64,000 nucleotides of DNA from QHXW01 sp963847515 (GCA_963847515.1 CAWKAA010000007.1:372001-436000); one strand, 5' to 3'; positions 34,774 to 44,910 are shown, counted from the stretch's first letter. Numbers and translations: made by a program. The notes: generated from the sequence alone by a model not told the origin.

Positions 34774-35701
34774 ATGACGCAGCTAACCAATTCCCGCCTC
34801 GCCTGGTTCAACGGCAAGTTCATGCCCGAGAATCAGGTACTGATCCCGTTCCGCGACCGGAGCTGGAGGTACGGCGACGGCGCCTTCGACATGACGCGCA
34901 CCTTTAACGGCCGCGCCTTCCGGCTCAAGGAACACATTGACCGCTTCTATCGCTCCCTGCGTTATCTGCGTCTGGATCCCGGAATGAGTCCGCAGGAGAT
35001 GATCGACGTGTCGGAGCAGATCGTGGTGCGCAACGAACATCTGCGCGGCGCGGCTGGCGATTGGTGGATCGGCCAGCGCGTCAGTCGTGGCGTCGATCCG
35101 ATCGGTGATGAAGTGCCCGAGCACAGTCGGTCCGAACGTAGTTGTGGAATGCACGCCGCTGCCGCTCAAGGCGCGCGCGCGTCAGTTCCGCGACGGTCTC
35201 GACGTATGGACGCCCGCGCAGCGCCGCATCGCACCGGACATGCTCAGCCCGCGCGCTAAGACGCACAACTACCTGAACATGATCGTCGCGGAGCAGTCGG
35301 TGAAAGCGCACGATCCCGAGGGCTGGGCGGTGCTGCTCGACGTCAACGGAAATCTCGCCGAGGGGATGGGCAGCAACATCTTTGTGGTCCGCGAGGGCAC
35401 GCTCTATACCCCGAGCGAACGTTACGTCCTTCCCGGCATCAGCCGCCAGATGACGCTCGATCTCGCGCGCAAGCTCGCCATTCCAGCAATTGAAGGCGAC
35501 ATCGATCTCTTCGACGCGGCGAACGCCGAAGAGATGTTCCTGACCTCCACGAGCCTCTGCATCGCCGGCGTGCGCAGCTTCAACGGCGCCAAGATCGGCG
35601 ACGGCCGCGCTCCGGGTCCGATCACCAAGCGCCTGACCGACGCCTACATCGCCGAGGTGGGCTGCGATTTCGTGAAGCAGTATCTTGATCGGCTGAGCTG
35701 A
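34774..35701 (+). pseudogene. Class IV aminotransferase (BCAT-like), one frameshift
   Basis: Two frames join into a ~308-residue PLP enzyme of fold type IV. Part 1: AWFNGKFMPENQVLIPFRD, RSWRYGDGAFDMTRTF, RLKEHIDRFYRSLRYL. Part 2: VECTPLPLKARARQFRDGLD, LSPRAKTHNYLNMIVA (the PLP lysine), GNLAEGMGSNIFVV and PGISRQMTLDLARKL. They meet near 35119, where one extra base shifts the frame. The enzyme would transaminate branched-chain or D-amino acids. Either a pseudogene or an assembly indel. Confidence 0.7.
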
Positions 35702-35731
35702 CGCGTCGTGACCAGCAGATCGGCGCCCAGC

Positions 35732-36056
35732 CGGCTTTCTCACCGGCAAGATCAACGAGAACACCCGGTTCGACAAATCCGACTTCCGCGCCTCCGTGCC
35801 CCGCTTTGCGCCGGAGGCCCTCAATGCCAACGTGGCGCTGGTCGAATTACTTAAAAAGGTTGCGGCGACAAAAGGCGCGACGCCCGCGCGGATTGCGCTC
35901 GCCTGGTTGCTCGCACAAAAGCCGTGGATCGTCCCCATACCCGGCACGACCAAGCTGCACCGCCTCGATGAGAATCTTGGCGCAGTGGGGGTCGAACAAG
36001 ATAAGCCTACTGAAAACACGGAACTTGTTGATTCCAATAAGAGCAAGAAACGCTGA
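35732..36056 (+). pseudogene. Aldo/keto reductase C-terminal fragment
   Basis: About 108 residues ending at 36056. GFLTGKINENTRFDK, ALVELLKKVAATKGATPARIA, LAWLLAQKPWIVPIPGTTKL and LDENLGA are the last two helices and the NADPH-binding end of YajO-type aldo/keto reductases. The 5' two thirds, with the catalytic tyrosine, are gone. It directly follows the broken aminotransferase. Confidence 0.65.
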
Positions 36057-36380
36057 ATCTTCCATTTCTGCAAGTCCTCGGTACGTGTACGGCACGCCGG
36101 AATGGCTGCGCTTTCGCCGGTTGCTGATGCCTCTCTGTCCCGCCGAAAACTCACTCGTGTTACCCAGTTGGTTTGCAAAATGCGCGCAAGGTTGGTGACG
36201 ATTCCCTCCGAAGCAGGTGGCTGGGCCCGTGCGCGATTTGATCGTGAATGAAATGGGGATTTCGCAACAGCTATACGATCGTGTGGGGGTTCTATTCAAC
36301 GCGGCCGCTTCTCAATGTCGGGGCTAACCCAAGTTCGTCACTGAACGCCCCAAAAAGCAGGTAAGTTCTTCAGAATCCGT
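36057..36380. other. Intergenic region, nothing recognised
   Basis: 324 bp between the aldo/keto reductase tail and the IS1634-type transposase fragment. Only short overlapping frames without convincing starts or protein-like composition; no repeat or RNA seen. Confidence 0.3.
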
Positions 36381-36990
36381 TCAGGCTACCGCGAAGTCTG
36401 CACTACATTGCTGATTGATCTGAAGCTGATCCGGTAGATCGATTGCGAGTTGGTTCAAGAGGCGTTGCTGCATGGCGGTCGGCTCGGTGATGCGCCGCAG
36501 GCGAATCTCGCGGCCGTCGGTCGTGGGCAGAACGATATCCGCGCTTTGCAGCGTTGCCAGCTCTGCCAGCGCCCGCGTGGCCGACCACTCCGACTGCTTG
36601 CGCCGCAGCAGGTGCTTCAGCGTGACCCACAAGGCGTAGCCCAGAAACCCCACCATCACGTGCGCCTTGACGCGCCGCTCCAGTTGATGAAACAACGGCC
36701 GGATCGACAACTCGCTCTTCGACGCCCGAAACGCAGCCTCCACTTCGGTCAACTGCATGTATTTGGCCCACAGTTCTGATGCTGTCGTCGCCGTCAGATT
36801 CGTCCGCAACAAATACGCGCCCTCGCGTATCTCCCGCCACTGCCGCTGGCCGTCCTTCGCCGACCATTCGATGCTCAGTTGTCCGCTCGCTTCCTTCACC
36901 GCGACTTCGTATAAATCCGCGACCTGGGGATGCGAAGCAAGAATCCGGCCGATCCGCACATGCATCTTGTCCCGGTTTTTCAGCCTTCCC
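36381..36990 (-). pseudogene. IS1634/IS4-type transposase fragment, 5'-truncated
   Basis: The minus-strand frame carries GRLKNRDKMHVRIGRILAS, then EGAYLLRTNLTATTASELW, a Y-x-x-L-T-E-V-E-A-A-F-R segment with the third catalytic Glu, LFHQLERRVKAHVMVGFL and a C-terminal LNQLAIDLPDQLQ. The frame continues upstream into DNA that does not resemble the family, so the first ~300 residues are missing. DDE motif incomplete; inactive remnant. Confidence 0.65.
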
Positions 36991-37209
36991 GAATATCTTT
37001 CAGCTATAAAGACCGAAATTGCATGACAAAGTCTCGCGATTAGAAAAGGTAATGCGTTGAGAAGCCAGTGCTTAGCTAGCGACTGGGTAGCCGCTTGTGG
37101 CGCTTCGCGCCAAAACGTTCCGCCCCCGCGCCTGGCGCATTTCGACCCTTTTAAACTGAAAAGAGCTTGTCGGTGCGCGTAAATGCCTGTATTCATAGGG
37201 CTTGTCACG

Positions 37210-37440
37210 TCACTCCCACGCGGCGCCAGGATACCGGCGGCGGCTGGAGCGGGCCTTGGGTCGACCGTTCGTCGCAGTCACCTCAATCTTATGGTCATCC
37301 ACATGATCACCGTGAGCGTAATGCAAGTGGCCATCGTGAAGATAATCAGTGTGGCCGTCGTGTTTCACGGCGGTGTGCCCGCAGTTTGGGCCATGCACGT
37401 GGCTGTGAGCCCCTGAGTGTTGTTGGTGAGTGTCAGTCAT
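37210..37440 (-). CDS. Histidine-rich metal-binding peptide
   Basis: 76 residues from ATG 37440, with AGAAGGA 7-10 nt upstream. At least 16 of the first 50 residues are His, arranged in HxH and DGH units (HQQHSGAHSHVHGPNCGHTA, then HDGHTDYLHDGHLHYAHGD). This resembles short cytosolic Zn/Ni-binding peptides found next to metal transporters. The last 20 residues (NGRPKARSSRRR...) are basic and unlike the rest, so the 3' end may come from a rearrangement. No transporter is adjacent. Confidence 0.6.
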   Translation of the reverse strand: MTDTHQQHSGAHSHVHGPNCGHTAVKHDGHTDYLHDGHLHYAHGDHVDDHKIEVTATNGRPKARSSRRRYPGAAWE

Positions 37441-37895
37441 TTTTCAGTCCTTCTCTAGTCGTCGCCCGTCCGCACGTGGCGGAGCCCGCGCTAGGGGTGT
37501 GTGGATTCCACCTCGCGTTCACAGATTCATTAAATTTCACTTGACGGCCAAGTCAGGCACTTGCGCCGGCAGTCGCTCCGTTCTGATCGGACTCACAAGC
37601 TTTGATGTGAAGTGTGCAACGTGCGGGCCACCGATATGGTGCTCAATTCCCACCCGCCAGGGCACATCTTTTCCCAGCCGCTGGCCTGTTAACAATCCCG
37701 GCACAGCCGCTTCGTCGCGCTCCGGGACGACAAGAAGGCCCAAGGACGTACAGCCTCATGGTTCATGCTCTTCGTGGTTTACGTCTGACCTACACAGCGC
37801 GTGTGACCAAAATCAGTATTGGCTTTGACGGCATCGATAGATACCCTACTAGAAGAACGTTGCGTTCTAAACGAGTAAAGGAGTCGAATCCAATC

Positions 37896-38081
37896 ATGAA
37901 AACGCTGCTTCACAACTTTGTTAAGGACGAACAAGGTCAGGACCTCATCGAATACACGTTGCTTCTGGCTTTCGTGTGCCTCGCGTCTGCCGCGCTCTTC
38001 ATCAGCGCTGGTGGCAGCGTGGGTGGCATTTGGAGCGCCACGAACTCGCGTCTTGCTGCTGCGAACACCTCGGCCAGCTAG
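37896..38081 (+). CDS. Flp-type IVb pilin
   Basis: 61 residues. A short basic leader with EQGQDLIEYTLLLAFVCLA is the class IVb prepilin signature: TadV-type peptidases cut before the Gln or Asp and leave Glu5-Tyr6. One membrane helix follows, then SVGGIWSATNSRLA. AAAGGAG is 13 nt before the ATG. Tad assembly genes are absent in the window, so this is an orphan pilin gene. Confidence 0.75.
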   Translation: MKTLLHNFVKDEQGQDLIEYTLLLAFVCLASAALFISAGGSVGGIWSATNSRLAAANTSAS

Positions 38082-38172
38082 TTTGGGACGGGGCGCCCGC
38101 CAGCACGCCCCTTACTCCAACGACGCTTACGCAGGGACGGATACTGGACATGAACACTATGCTGAGTAGTTT

Positions 38173-38364
38173 TTGCATCCCGCATCAAAGACTGTAGGCA
38201 TCATCCGTAAACCGGCTGGAGATAACCCGACCAGTCTTGTCTTCGGCGGGAAGGATCTCCGCACTTTATACGTTATTGCGGGCGGCAAGGTGTTTCGCCG
38301 CCGGTTACGGCGCCAAGGTTCATTCCCCTGGCAGCCCATCAAGATTCCGAAGCCGGAATTGTAG
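38173..38364 (+). pseudogene. SMP-30/gluconolactonase C-terminal fragment
   Basis: The frame reads KTVGIIRKPAGDNPTSLVFG, GKDLRTLYVIAGGKVFRRRL and stops at 38364. The 'N-x-x-F-G-G-x-D-L-x-T-L-Y-V-T-A' block is the last blade of SMP-30/gluconolactonase propellers. No upstream blades are present and the apparent TTG start has no ribosome-binding site. Confidence 0.55.
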
Positions 38365-38524
38365 CGTCCGATCGAACGGCATCAGCCATTTGAAGAGATG
38401 GGTTGCACCTGAGATGCGCCTCCCCTTACGCAAAAGGTTACTTCGAGTTGAGCGTAGGCAGCGGTATCGATGAAAATCGAGTACGGATTGACGGATGCCG
38501 TATATGGTTTTATGTTTATGACAG

Positions 38525-38620
38525 ATGCCGCGCGCCAGCGATGCTCAAAAGGCTCAGCGGCTCAATCGTGCTCGCGAGCTGCTGCGGCAGGTCAAGGAAC
38601 GTTCCCAGGCCGTCACTGTC
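38525..38620 (+). pseudogene. N-terminal fragment of a small HTH protein
   Basis: From ATG 38525 the frame gives MPRASDAQKAQRLNRARELL and then RQVKER, the first helix of small helix-turn-helix proteins seen in plasmid- and island-type genes. After about 32 residues the frame no longer resembles the family. Low-confidence relic. Confidence 0.3.
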
Positions 38621-38954
38621 CCGAAGATGTTTCAGGTTCCGAATATTTGCAGTAAGACCTTTCGTAGCCGCTCATACGACGGAACCAGTGCCCGCCTGCA
38701 GAGCTTTTCGGGGAACGCAAGCAGCTCTTTTTTTATAACTGAAACATATTCCAGGCAAACAATGCTATCGCATGCAATAATTCCGTTCGGACTGACCCGG
38801 ATGGTATAAGACTTCACGGATGCCGGGGAGTGGAAGCCAAAAATGCACTACGCGCTGGAGGCGAATAAGCGCCGTGAATGCCCCCAGCTTGGTTGACGAA
38901 GATCAAGAAACGAGGCGTCAGCCAGACAGCAGCGGCAAGCCTAAGGCGGCACAG
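38621..38954. other. Intergenic region
   Basis: 334 bp between the HTH relic and the dehydrogenase stop. No supported gene, repeat or RNA structure seen. Confidence 0.3.
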
Positions 38955-40244
38955 CTATGGCTCAACCTGCATGAACTCGGCCGGAAGCTTCCACAGCACT
39001 CCAGTACCGGGCCGTGCGACGATGCTTTTATCAGGAGCGATCTCGAATTCTCCGAAGTCCACCACGTAGGCTGCACGTGACAAAGGCTCGAACATGACGT
39101 CGATCGGCCGCTGGAACAGCATGGACTTCACGGGGTGAACCGAGCGATTGGCGAGCGCGACCCGAACGAGCTTCCGCCCGACACGGGGCCGGACGGGGCC
39201 GGTCAGCGGACATTCGTCTCCGAACAAAGCAACGATCAGGTCACCCGCGTACTCATGGCTTTCGGCTGGAACCACAGCAAACTTGGTCGCGCAAGCGTTC
39301 ACCTCGAACTCCACAAGCGCGCGTTCCGGCTGCGGAAGTTCCAAATGGTTCGAGAGAAGGAACTGAATTTCCGGATCGCCGGGTAATCGAAAGCCAGGGT
39401 CCGTCGCGGGCCTTCCCCCGAAATAGTCTGGCCATCCGTACCATGCTTTGGCGCGCACTTCATAAAGAAAGTCGGGGCAGTTGGCGATAGGGCGGCTGCC
39501 CCGATGATCCGCGCCCTGATCCGTCGCCAGCATGCGTCCATCTGGCAAGAATCCGATTCCGTAAGCGTTCCGTAATCCCCAGGCGACTAGTTCGAGGCCC
39601 GATCCATCGATCTCGCAACGCATCAGGGACGAAGTGCATGGAACTCGACCGGGAAGCTTCTGTCCGGGCGAGACCGGGACGCCAAACGGGGAGAAACTCC
39701 CGGTGAGTGCGCGGCTCCCATTTTCAGGTCGCGGATCGATGGTCTCAGCATTGAATCCGGTGAGCGTCACGTCATAGCCGGGGATGTCGCACGGATGTGG
39801 GACGGTCCGGAGCCAAGGCATGTCGCCTGAATCCACACCCAAAACGCCGCTGTTCGTCATCGCGCCCTGGCTAAAGCAGAGCTTGCCGTCCGGGCCAATC
39901 ACAGCCATGTTCGTGTGGTAGTTTCCAAAGCTTGGCAACCCGTCGACCACGGTCTCAAGTTCGCCGGACGACAAGCTGAGACGAGAGATCCGGCCAGGAT
40001 TGCCTCCTTCGGAAATGAATAGCGATCCAGCGTGCCAGGTGACTCCATTCACCGGCGCGCGCAAGCCGCGCACGAGCGCCGTTACTGCGCCATCGGGATG
40101 AACTCGGGAGACCGCACCGCCCGCAGCCGCGCCTCCAAAGGGAAGACCTGACTCGGCGACGTAAATCATGCCGTCCGGGTCAGCGGTGGCGCTGGTCGGA
40201 AAGTTGAGGTGCCTTGTGACAGCAGTGGGCGCCAGGATTTCCAT
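38955..40244 (-). CDS. Sorbosone/glucose dehydrogenase-like beta-propeller protein
   Basis: 429 residues, complete. It shows the PQQ-type glucose/sorbosone dehydrogenase propeller: FPTSATADPDGMIYVAESG, VNGVTWHAGSLFISEGG, NYHTNMAVIGPDGKLCFSQ, then CEIDGSGLELVAWGLRNAYG with the DGRMLATDQGADHRGSRP block, and AYVVDFGEFEIAPDKSIV. The conserved 'WGLRNxxG' and 'TDxGADxRGSR' segments support the family. No clear signal peptide is visible at the chosen ATG. Catalysis is not certain; members can be non-enzymatic. Confidence 0.7.
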   Translation of the reverse strand: MEILAPTAVTRHLNFPTSATADPDGMIYVAESGLPFGGAAAGGAVSRVHPDGAVTALVRGLRAPVNGVTWHAGSLFISEGGNPGRISRLSLSSGELETVVDGLPSFGNYHTNMAVIGPDGKLCFSQGAMTNSGVLGVDSGDMPWLRTVPHPCDIPGYDVTLTGFNAETIDPRPENGSRALTGSFSPFGVPVSPGQKLPGRVPCTSSLMRCEIDGSGLELVAWGLRNAYGIGFLPDGRMLATDQGADHRGSRPIANCPDFLYEVRAKAWYGWPDYFGGRPATDPGFRLPGDPEIQFLLSNHLELPQPERALVEFEVNACATKFAVVPAESHEYAGDLIVALFGDECPLTGPVRPRVGRKLVRVALANRSVHPVKSMLFQRPIDVMFEPLSRAAYVVDFGEFEIAPDKSIVARPGTGVLWKLPAEFMQVEP

Positions 40245-40451
40245 GTGCGGCCTTTATCACCTTAAACCGATCAGATAATTCTACAGGATGATCAGCAAAG
40301 CAATCACAAAACAAGCCAGGCTTTCTTTGCAGTTTATGTCGCTTATTATGGTCAAACAAATCAGGAAATGATAATATTTTTCATCGATTGCAGAGGGCTT
40401 GCCCTGTCCAGGCTGGGTTGGCCTTCAGCCAGGTAGAGACTTATCAAGAGT

Positions 40452-40991
40452 ATGGGGCAGATCGCGACAGTGCTTCTTTTCGCCGTCATGGCTGGAGCCG
40501 ATAACTTCCAGGTTGGTTGCGGACTTGGTGCCCTACCCATCGGACGCGCAAGGAAGTGGACGCTCGCTGCATCATTCGGAGTTTGCGAGGCCAGCATGTC
40601 TTTAGCTGGCCTTTTGGCGGGAGCACTTCTGCGCACCCATGTTTTCGGCGCGGCGTCACTGGCTGGCCCTTTTGCGCTACTCGCAAGCGGATTTTTGGTC
40701 ATCTATCTGGCGCTGAACCATGAGGACCTGGAACAAGTAGCCAATAACGGCTGGATGATCTTCGGCCTGCCTCTCTCACTGAGCATCGACAATCTGGTGG
40801 CAGGAGCCGGGCTGGGCACAAGCGGCTATCCCGTGCTGCTGTGCGCCGCGCTCATTGGGTTGGTATGTGCCGCGATGAGCTTGGCGGGTTTATTCTTAGG
40901 TGAATGGGTTCGCCGCCGGCTGCCGGGCAGCTCCAGCGCGTTTGCAGGCGCCTGGCTGGTGCTGATCGCAGCACGCTCGCTGGTTAAGTGA
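40452..40991 (+). CDS. MntP-like (DUF204) membrane efflux protein
   Basis: 179 residues with about six membrane helices in two halves. Each half has an S/A-x-D-N motif (AGADNFQVGCGLG and LSIDNLVAGAGLG), the hallmark of MntP manganese exporters. The Asp-Asn pairs line the metal path. A manganese riboswitch would be expected upstream, but the 200 bp before the gene show no match I can recognise. Start ATG 40452 has only a weak AAGAG. Confidence 0.65.
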   Translation: MGQIATVLLFAVMAGADNFQVGCGLGALPIGRARKWTLAASFGVCEASMSLAGLLAGALLRTHVFGAASLAGPFALLASGFLVIYLALNHEDLEQVANNGWMIFGLPLSLSIDNLVAGAGLGTSGYPVLLCAALIGLVCAAMSLAGLFLGEWVRRRLPGSSSAFAGAWLVLIAARSLVK

Positions 40992-41042
40992 GGATTGCCC
41001 CGTGCAGACGCCTCGTCAATAAAACCGTTATCTGATGCTTCG

Positions 41043-43337
41043 TCACAGCGAGTAAATGTTAACCTGGCTTCCCGTCCCTACCACAACGTACTTGTCGTAG
41101 ATCGCCGGACCCAGAATGAAGCCGCCCGCGAGCCCCGGAGCGGACCACAAGCACAGGCCCGTGTGGGCACAGAGCGCATACAGTCCGGGTTTGTCGGTCG
41201 AAACCAGAACCACGTCGTTGACCACGGCGGGCGAACTGCATCCCGCCTCGCTGGTCGTGTACATGGGAGGCCGCGGCACAACATACCGCGAAACTTGATT
41301 CGCCCCGATGGTGTCAACATGGGTTACCCAGGCGTCGTTTAGATTGTTCCAGTCGAGCGCACGCATGAACGGCGTCGATTGGACGTCGCCGATGCCCGCG
41401 TACCCGCCGATTCCCACGAAGAGCCGCTTCAGCCCGAAGTGAATAGCCGGGGTTCCGAACACGCCCCATTTGTTTTCATCCGGACCGCCGTGCGGATCGA
41501 CATTGGGCAGGGGAGCGCTCGTGACGGCGTCATAGGGGAGGAGTTGCCGGCGCGCTACCACGCTGTTGACGTTGGACGCTTCGAGCAGCCAGAAAGCGCC
41601 GCTCTTGCTGCCTATCGCGACGATGGTCTTTCCAGAATGCCTGAAAATCGCCGGGCTTCCGCAGACATCGACGTCGGTATCATTGGGCCGGTAGCTGTCG
41701 GACGCCGGCGGCGAGAAGAATCCATGGAATTTACCGGTATGCGCGCCCAAGGACAACACACCGCTGCCATACAGGGTGTCGGGATTGGGATCACTGTCTC
41801 CCGCGCTGGAGTTTCCGGTGCCGACGAAGATCCGATGGGTGCCGCTGTCGTACGCGGGTGAGGACCACACCGAAACGCCCGTCGGAGGATCGGCGTGGGA
41901 ACTGAACCCTGGTGGAAGGGGTGAAATCCCGACCGCCGAGTTCGGAATCACATTGGGGGCGTTGTCGCCACCTCCGCTGAATTTGTCGGTGCAGAAGAGC
42001 CAAATGACATTTCCGGTGGAAGCGTCCAGGCAATACACAAATCCAAAGGCCGCCTCCTCCCCTTCGCCGCACCCCACGTACACTCTTCCATTGACGACAA
42101 GCGGCCCGGACCAGGAGTCCGCGCGGGGGTTTGTGACAGGCTGGTTGTGCGGTGGATCGGTGTTTCGAAGATCGGTCTGCCACTGCAACGCAAACGTATT
42201 GGCGTCGAGACAATAGACCCAACCCGGAATGGCGGTGAAATATACTTTTCCACCAACAATGGCGGGGGATCCGCCAATACCTGGCATGTATGACGGCCGG
42301 CTGCCAACAGCGAACGTATGCTCGACTGTGCCGGAGGCGAGATCAATCTTGTAAAGGGAGGCGCCCGTGCCGACATAAATCTTGCCGTCTACAATCGACG
42401 GAATGCTGTTTATGCTGGCGTCTACTGCAACGGTGTGCCGTAAGGCCAACGTTCCGACGTTCGTGCTCCGGATGCCGCTGCAACCCTGTGCGTCGCCGGT
42501 GTGCTGCCGGTCAGAATGATACATGTACCAGTCTTGGGATTGAAACAGACAAATCGGAAAGGGAAGAGGCCACGGCCTCGGGAAGACAAACTCGGGTCCG
42601 AGTGGCGTGATAGATGCAATATTTCTATCGATTTCCGGACGCATGAATAGGGCTTCTTCGGGCAGACCGCCGGGAGGAGTCTCCAGAGATTTCATGCGCG
42701 CCTTGAATTCATCCAACTCGGCGTTCTGGGGAAGCTTGAAAGCCAGCACATGCCGTCCGCGTCCCAACGTGAATTGGTCCAGTGGCGTTACCTTTCTGTA
42801 GACCTGCAGGTAGTTCTGCGCCAGGTGCCGCCGGACGCCGGCCAGGTCCTCATCTGCCACAGCCAGGAGCGCGGACACGGCACGCTGTGTAATCTCCTTC
42901 ATCTCCTCCGGAGAATCAGTGGATGCATAGATCCGTTCCCTCGCAATTCTTGCCAAGAATTCGCGTAAGACAGGATCGCGCGGCAATCCGACGGGGACGT
43001 AGATGCCAGGCTTCTGGATCTTCGCCCATACATACCCGGATTGTGTATTGATGCCGGAGTTCCAAACCGGCTTTAGGGACTTAGAATTGGCATCCCAATG
43101 GAAAACCCGCACGGTATTCGGGTCTAATCCCACAATTCCATTCGGATCAAACGGTTGCATTAGGATAGTCAACGGAAAATCGGCCGGTCCCGTTACGTTA
43201 GTGGCCAGTCCCATGTCGCCAAGGGTTCCCTTGGGTAGCGGGTTTTGGGCTGCGCCAGTTTTGAGATCCTTCGTCGGGTCAAAGCCAGAGGCCGCAGGCA
43301 GCGTAAATGACTGCGGATGTTTAAGGGCAGTTGCCAT
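41043..43337 (-). CDS. Large PQQ-type beta-propeller protein
   Basis: 764 residues from ATG 43337, with AAGGAG 8 nt upstream; the longer in-frame start at 43391 looks unlikely. The N-terminal ~250 residues are unusual (FTLPAASGFDPTKDLKTG, DPNTVRVFHWDANSKSL). The C-terminal 480 are propeller blades of the pattern V-V-x-G-x-V-Y-V-G-x-x-x-G-x-x-Y-C-L-D-A-x-T-G: YKIDLASGTV, VYCLDANTFALQW, VYCLDASTGNVIW and LYALCAHTGLCLW. No signal peptide at the chosen start. It may bind PQQ or a structural ligand. Function not known. Confidence 0.65.
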   Translation of the reverse strand: MATALKHPQSFTLPAASGFDPTKDLKTGAAQNPLPKGTLGDMGLATNVTGPADFPLTILMQPFDPNGIVGLDPNTVRVFHWDANSKSLKPVWNSGINTQSGYVWAKIQKPGIYVPVGLPRDPVLREFLARIARERIYASTDSPEEMKEITQRAVSALLAVADEDLAGVRRHLAQNYLQVYRKVTPLDQFTLGRGRHVLAFKLPQNAELDEFKARMKSLETPPGGLPEEALFMRPEIDRNIASITPLGPEFVFPRPWPLPFPICLFQSQDWYMYHSDRQHTGDAQGCSGIRSTNVGTLALRHTVAVDASINSIPSIVDGKIYVGTGASLYKIDLASGTVEHTFAVGSRPSYMPGIGGSPAIVGGKVYFTAIPGWVYCLDANTFALQWQTDLRNTDPPHNQPVTNPRADSWSGPLVVNGRVYVGCGEGEEAAFGFVYCLDASTGNVIWLFCTDKFSGGGDNAPNVIPNSAVGISPLPPGFSSHADPPTGVSVWSSPAYDSGTHRIFVGTGNSSAGDSDPNPDTLYGSGVLSLGAHTGKFHGFFSPPASDSYRPNDTDVDVCGSPAIFRHSGKTIVAIGSKSGAFWLLEASNVNSVVARRQLLPYDAVTSAPLPNVDPHGGPDENKWGVFGTPAIHFGLKRLFVGIGGYAGIGDVQSTPFMRALDWNNLNDAWVTHVDTIGANQVSRYVVPRPPMYTTSEAGCSSPAVVNDVVLVSTDKPGLYALCAHTGLCLWSAPGLAGGFILGPAIYDKYVVVGTGSQVNIYSL

Positions 43338-43710
43338 CGGGGCGACTCCTTCGATCGATGTTTTACTCCGTATCGCACATCGAGAGTGCAAATAGGGACA
43401 TGTTTGCGTTATTATACGCAGTTTTTATGTCAGGACCGCATGCTTTTTATCGTAATGACTCCACAAACAAAAACGTGCGAAGGTGGTATTTTCCTGTAGG
43501 TCAACCGGCATCCACCTAAGGGCGGATAAGTCCCGTACCGCACCGGGAGATCGGACCTCTGTAGATCTCTTTGTTTGATTGAGGTTTGACCCGCGGCGTC
43601 TGCTTCGAAGTAGCCGGCACAGGAAATTTTGCAAACCGGTCCTGATTCTCGCTTTAGTTTCTGGCAATGCGACCCAGTGTTTGTTCGAAACCACACAAAT
43701 TCCTCTTGCG

Positions 43711-44455
43711 GGCAGTGTTGCAAAAACTGAATGAACGAGTCTGATACGCTGCAGTGTATTCCATGATCAAACCCCGGCCTGCGCTGTTCAAATGGCGGCA
43801 CTTCGAGCCCGAGATCATTGTTTGCGCGGTCCGTTGGTATCTGCGGTTCTCACTTTCGTACGGGGACGTCGAGGAATTGCTCATGGAACGAGGTCTCCCT
43901 GCGGACCACACCACGATTTGGAAGATGTGAAAAAATCGCCTGTTCACCAACGCGCCGCAACCGAGCAAAAAATCTTGGCGATTAGATGCCCTGAGAGCAA
44001 TTCGCGAGGGCGGGGGATACATTTCTGATACCCGGGAAAATGGGCACCATGACTCTCGGTCGATTTTTTCACATCTTCTTTGGCGCTGGGTGCAGCGCTA
44101 CGCACCCGAACTGAAACAGGAGATGCCGGCGAGAATTGAAACCAACCAACGGCTCCTGGCGGGTCGACGAAACGTACATTTGCCAGGGTGGAAGCTGGCG
44201 GTACCTGTATCGTCCTGTCGATTCCACCGGCGCCACGATCGACTTCTGGTTTTCCGCTGACCGAGACGCGGCTGCGGCCAAGCAGTTCTTCCAGAAAGCC
44301 TCCCGGTCACTCCCGGCCGCAGGTCATCACAGTGGACGGCAACCCGTCTTACCCGAAGGTGATCGCGGGGCTGAAACAGGAGCGGAAACCGGGACGCCGA
44401 TGCCTCTGTCGAACCTGCCCGTATTTAAACAATGTTGTGGAAATAGTCTTTACGC
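43711..44455 (+). mobile_element. Decayed IS6-family element interrupted by a MITE-like insert
   Basis: The left end GGCAGTGTTGCAA at 43711 equals the end of the IS6 at 49841. A transposase start follows (IKPRPALFKWRHFEPEIIVC, AVRWYLRFSLSYGDVEEL), then the insert at 43921-44078. The reading resumes with WRWVQRYAPELKQE, WRVDETYICQGGSWRYLYR and, after a frameshift near 44330, VITVDGNPSYPKVIAGL and YLNNVVE. It ends at about 44455 where the catalytic QDH is replaced by unrelated sequence. The 3' end is missing. Several frameshifts; dead. Confidence 0.75.
43921..44078. repeat. MITE-like 158-bp insert with perfect 18-bp terminal inverted repeats
   Basis: The left end GAAGATGTGAAAAAATCG (43921-43938) is the exact reverse complement of the right end CGATTTTTTCACATCTTC (44061-44078). 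The flanks are TTTG (43917-43920) and TTTG (44079-44082), a 4-bp direct repeat, and removing the insert plus one TTTG restores the IS6 reading THTTIWRWVQRY. The interior has no coding capacity. This is the classic form of a miniature inverted-repeat element. Confidence 0.75.
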
Positions 44456-44664
44456 AACTGACAAAACCGAATGTTCTCGCTGCGCGGATGAGTGGGAACT
44501 ACGTAAACTTCAGCAGAACCGCAATTCTGCTTGCGGTTTTGGCGAGCTCTGCATACGTCGCGTCTGAGTTTGAACCGGGTTGGGAGAGGAGAGGCATTGG
44601 TGGAACTATGAACTTGGGGTCTCGCGGTCGCAAGATTCAAGCGTGATGGCCACTTGCTGACGGG

Positions 44665-44769
44665 TCAATTCTGCAGCAACAGCTCCTGATTAACCAGTCC
44701 TGTTACAAAGGCCAAAAGGCGTGCCCAATTGCCGGTGTCGCGCATGTCGAAGATCCATGATAGAAGATC
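44665..44769 (-). mobile_element. N-terminal remnant of an integrase-core transposase
   Basis: The minus frame reads DLLSWIFDMRDTGNWARLLA then FVTGLVNQELLLQN and ends in a stop. This is the first segment of a common acidobacterial integrase-core (rve) transposase, which normally continues EYL-x-x-E-N-R-I-L. Only 35 residues remain; the rest of the element is absent. Confidence 0.5.
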
Positions 44770-44910
44770 CGCGGCCCTATGCTTTTGGCGACTATCTCGG
44801 GTGCCCTCTAAAGCGTCGGCTGAATATTTTGACCAAACGCGGTCGGGCACGATCTTGGCGACATGTCCGGAAGGGGCCCAGAAATTTGTGATGAAATCGA
44901 AAGAGATCCG

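Noticed and set aside
40245..40451. Possible manganese (yybP-ykoY) riboswitch before the MntP-like gene
   Set aside because: The expected conserved loops could not be found by eye in this 200-bp stretch.
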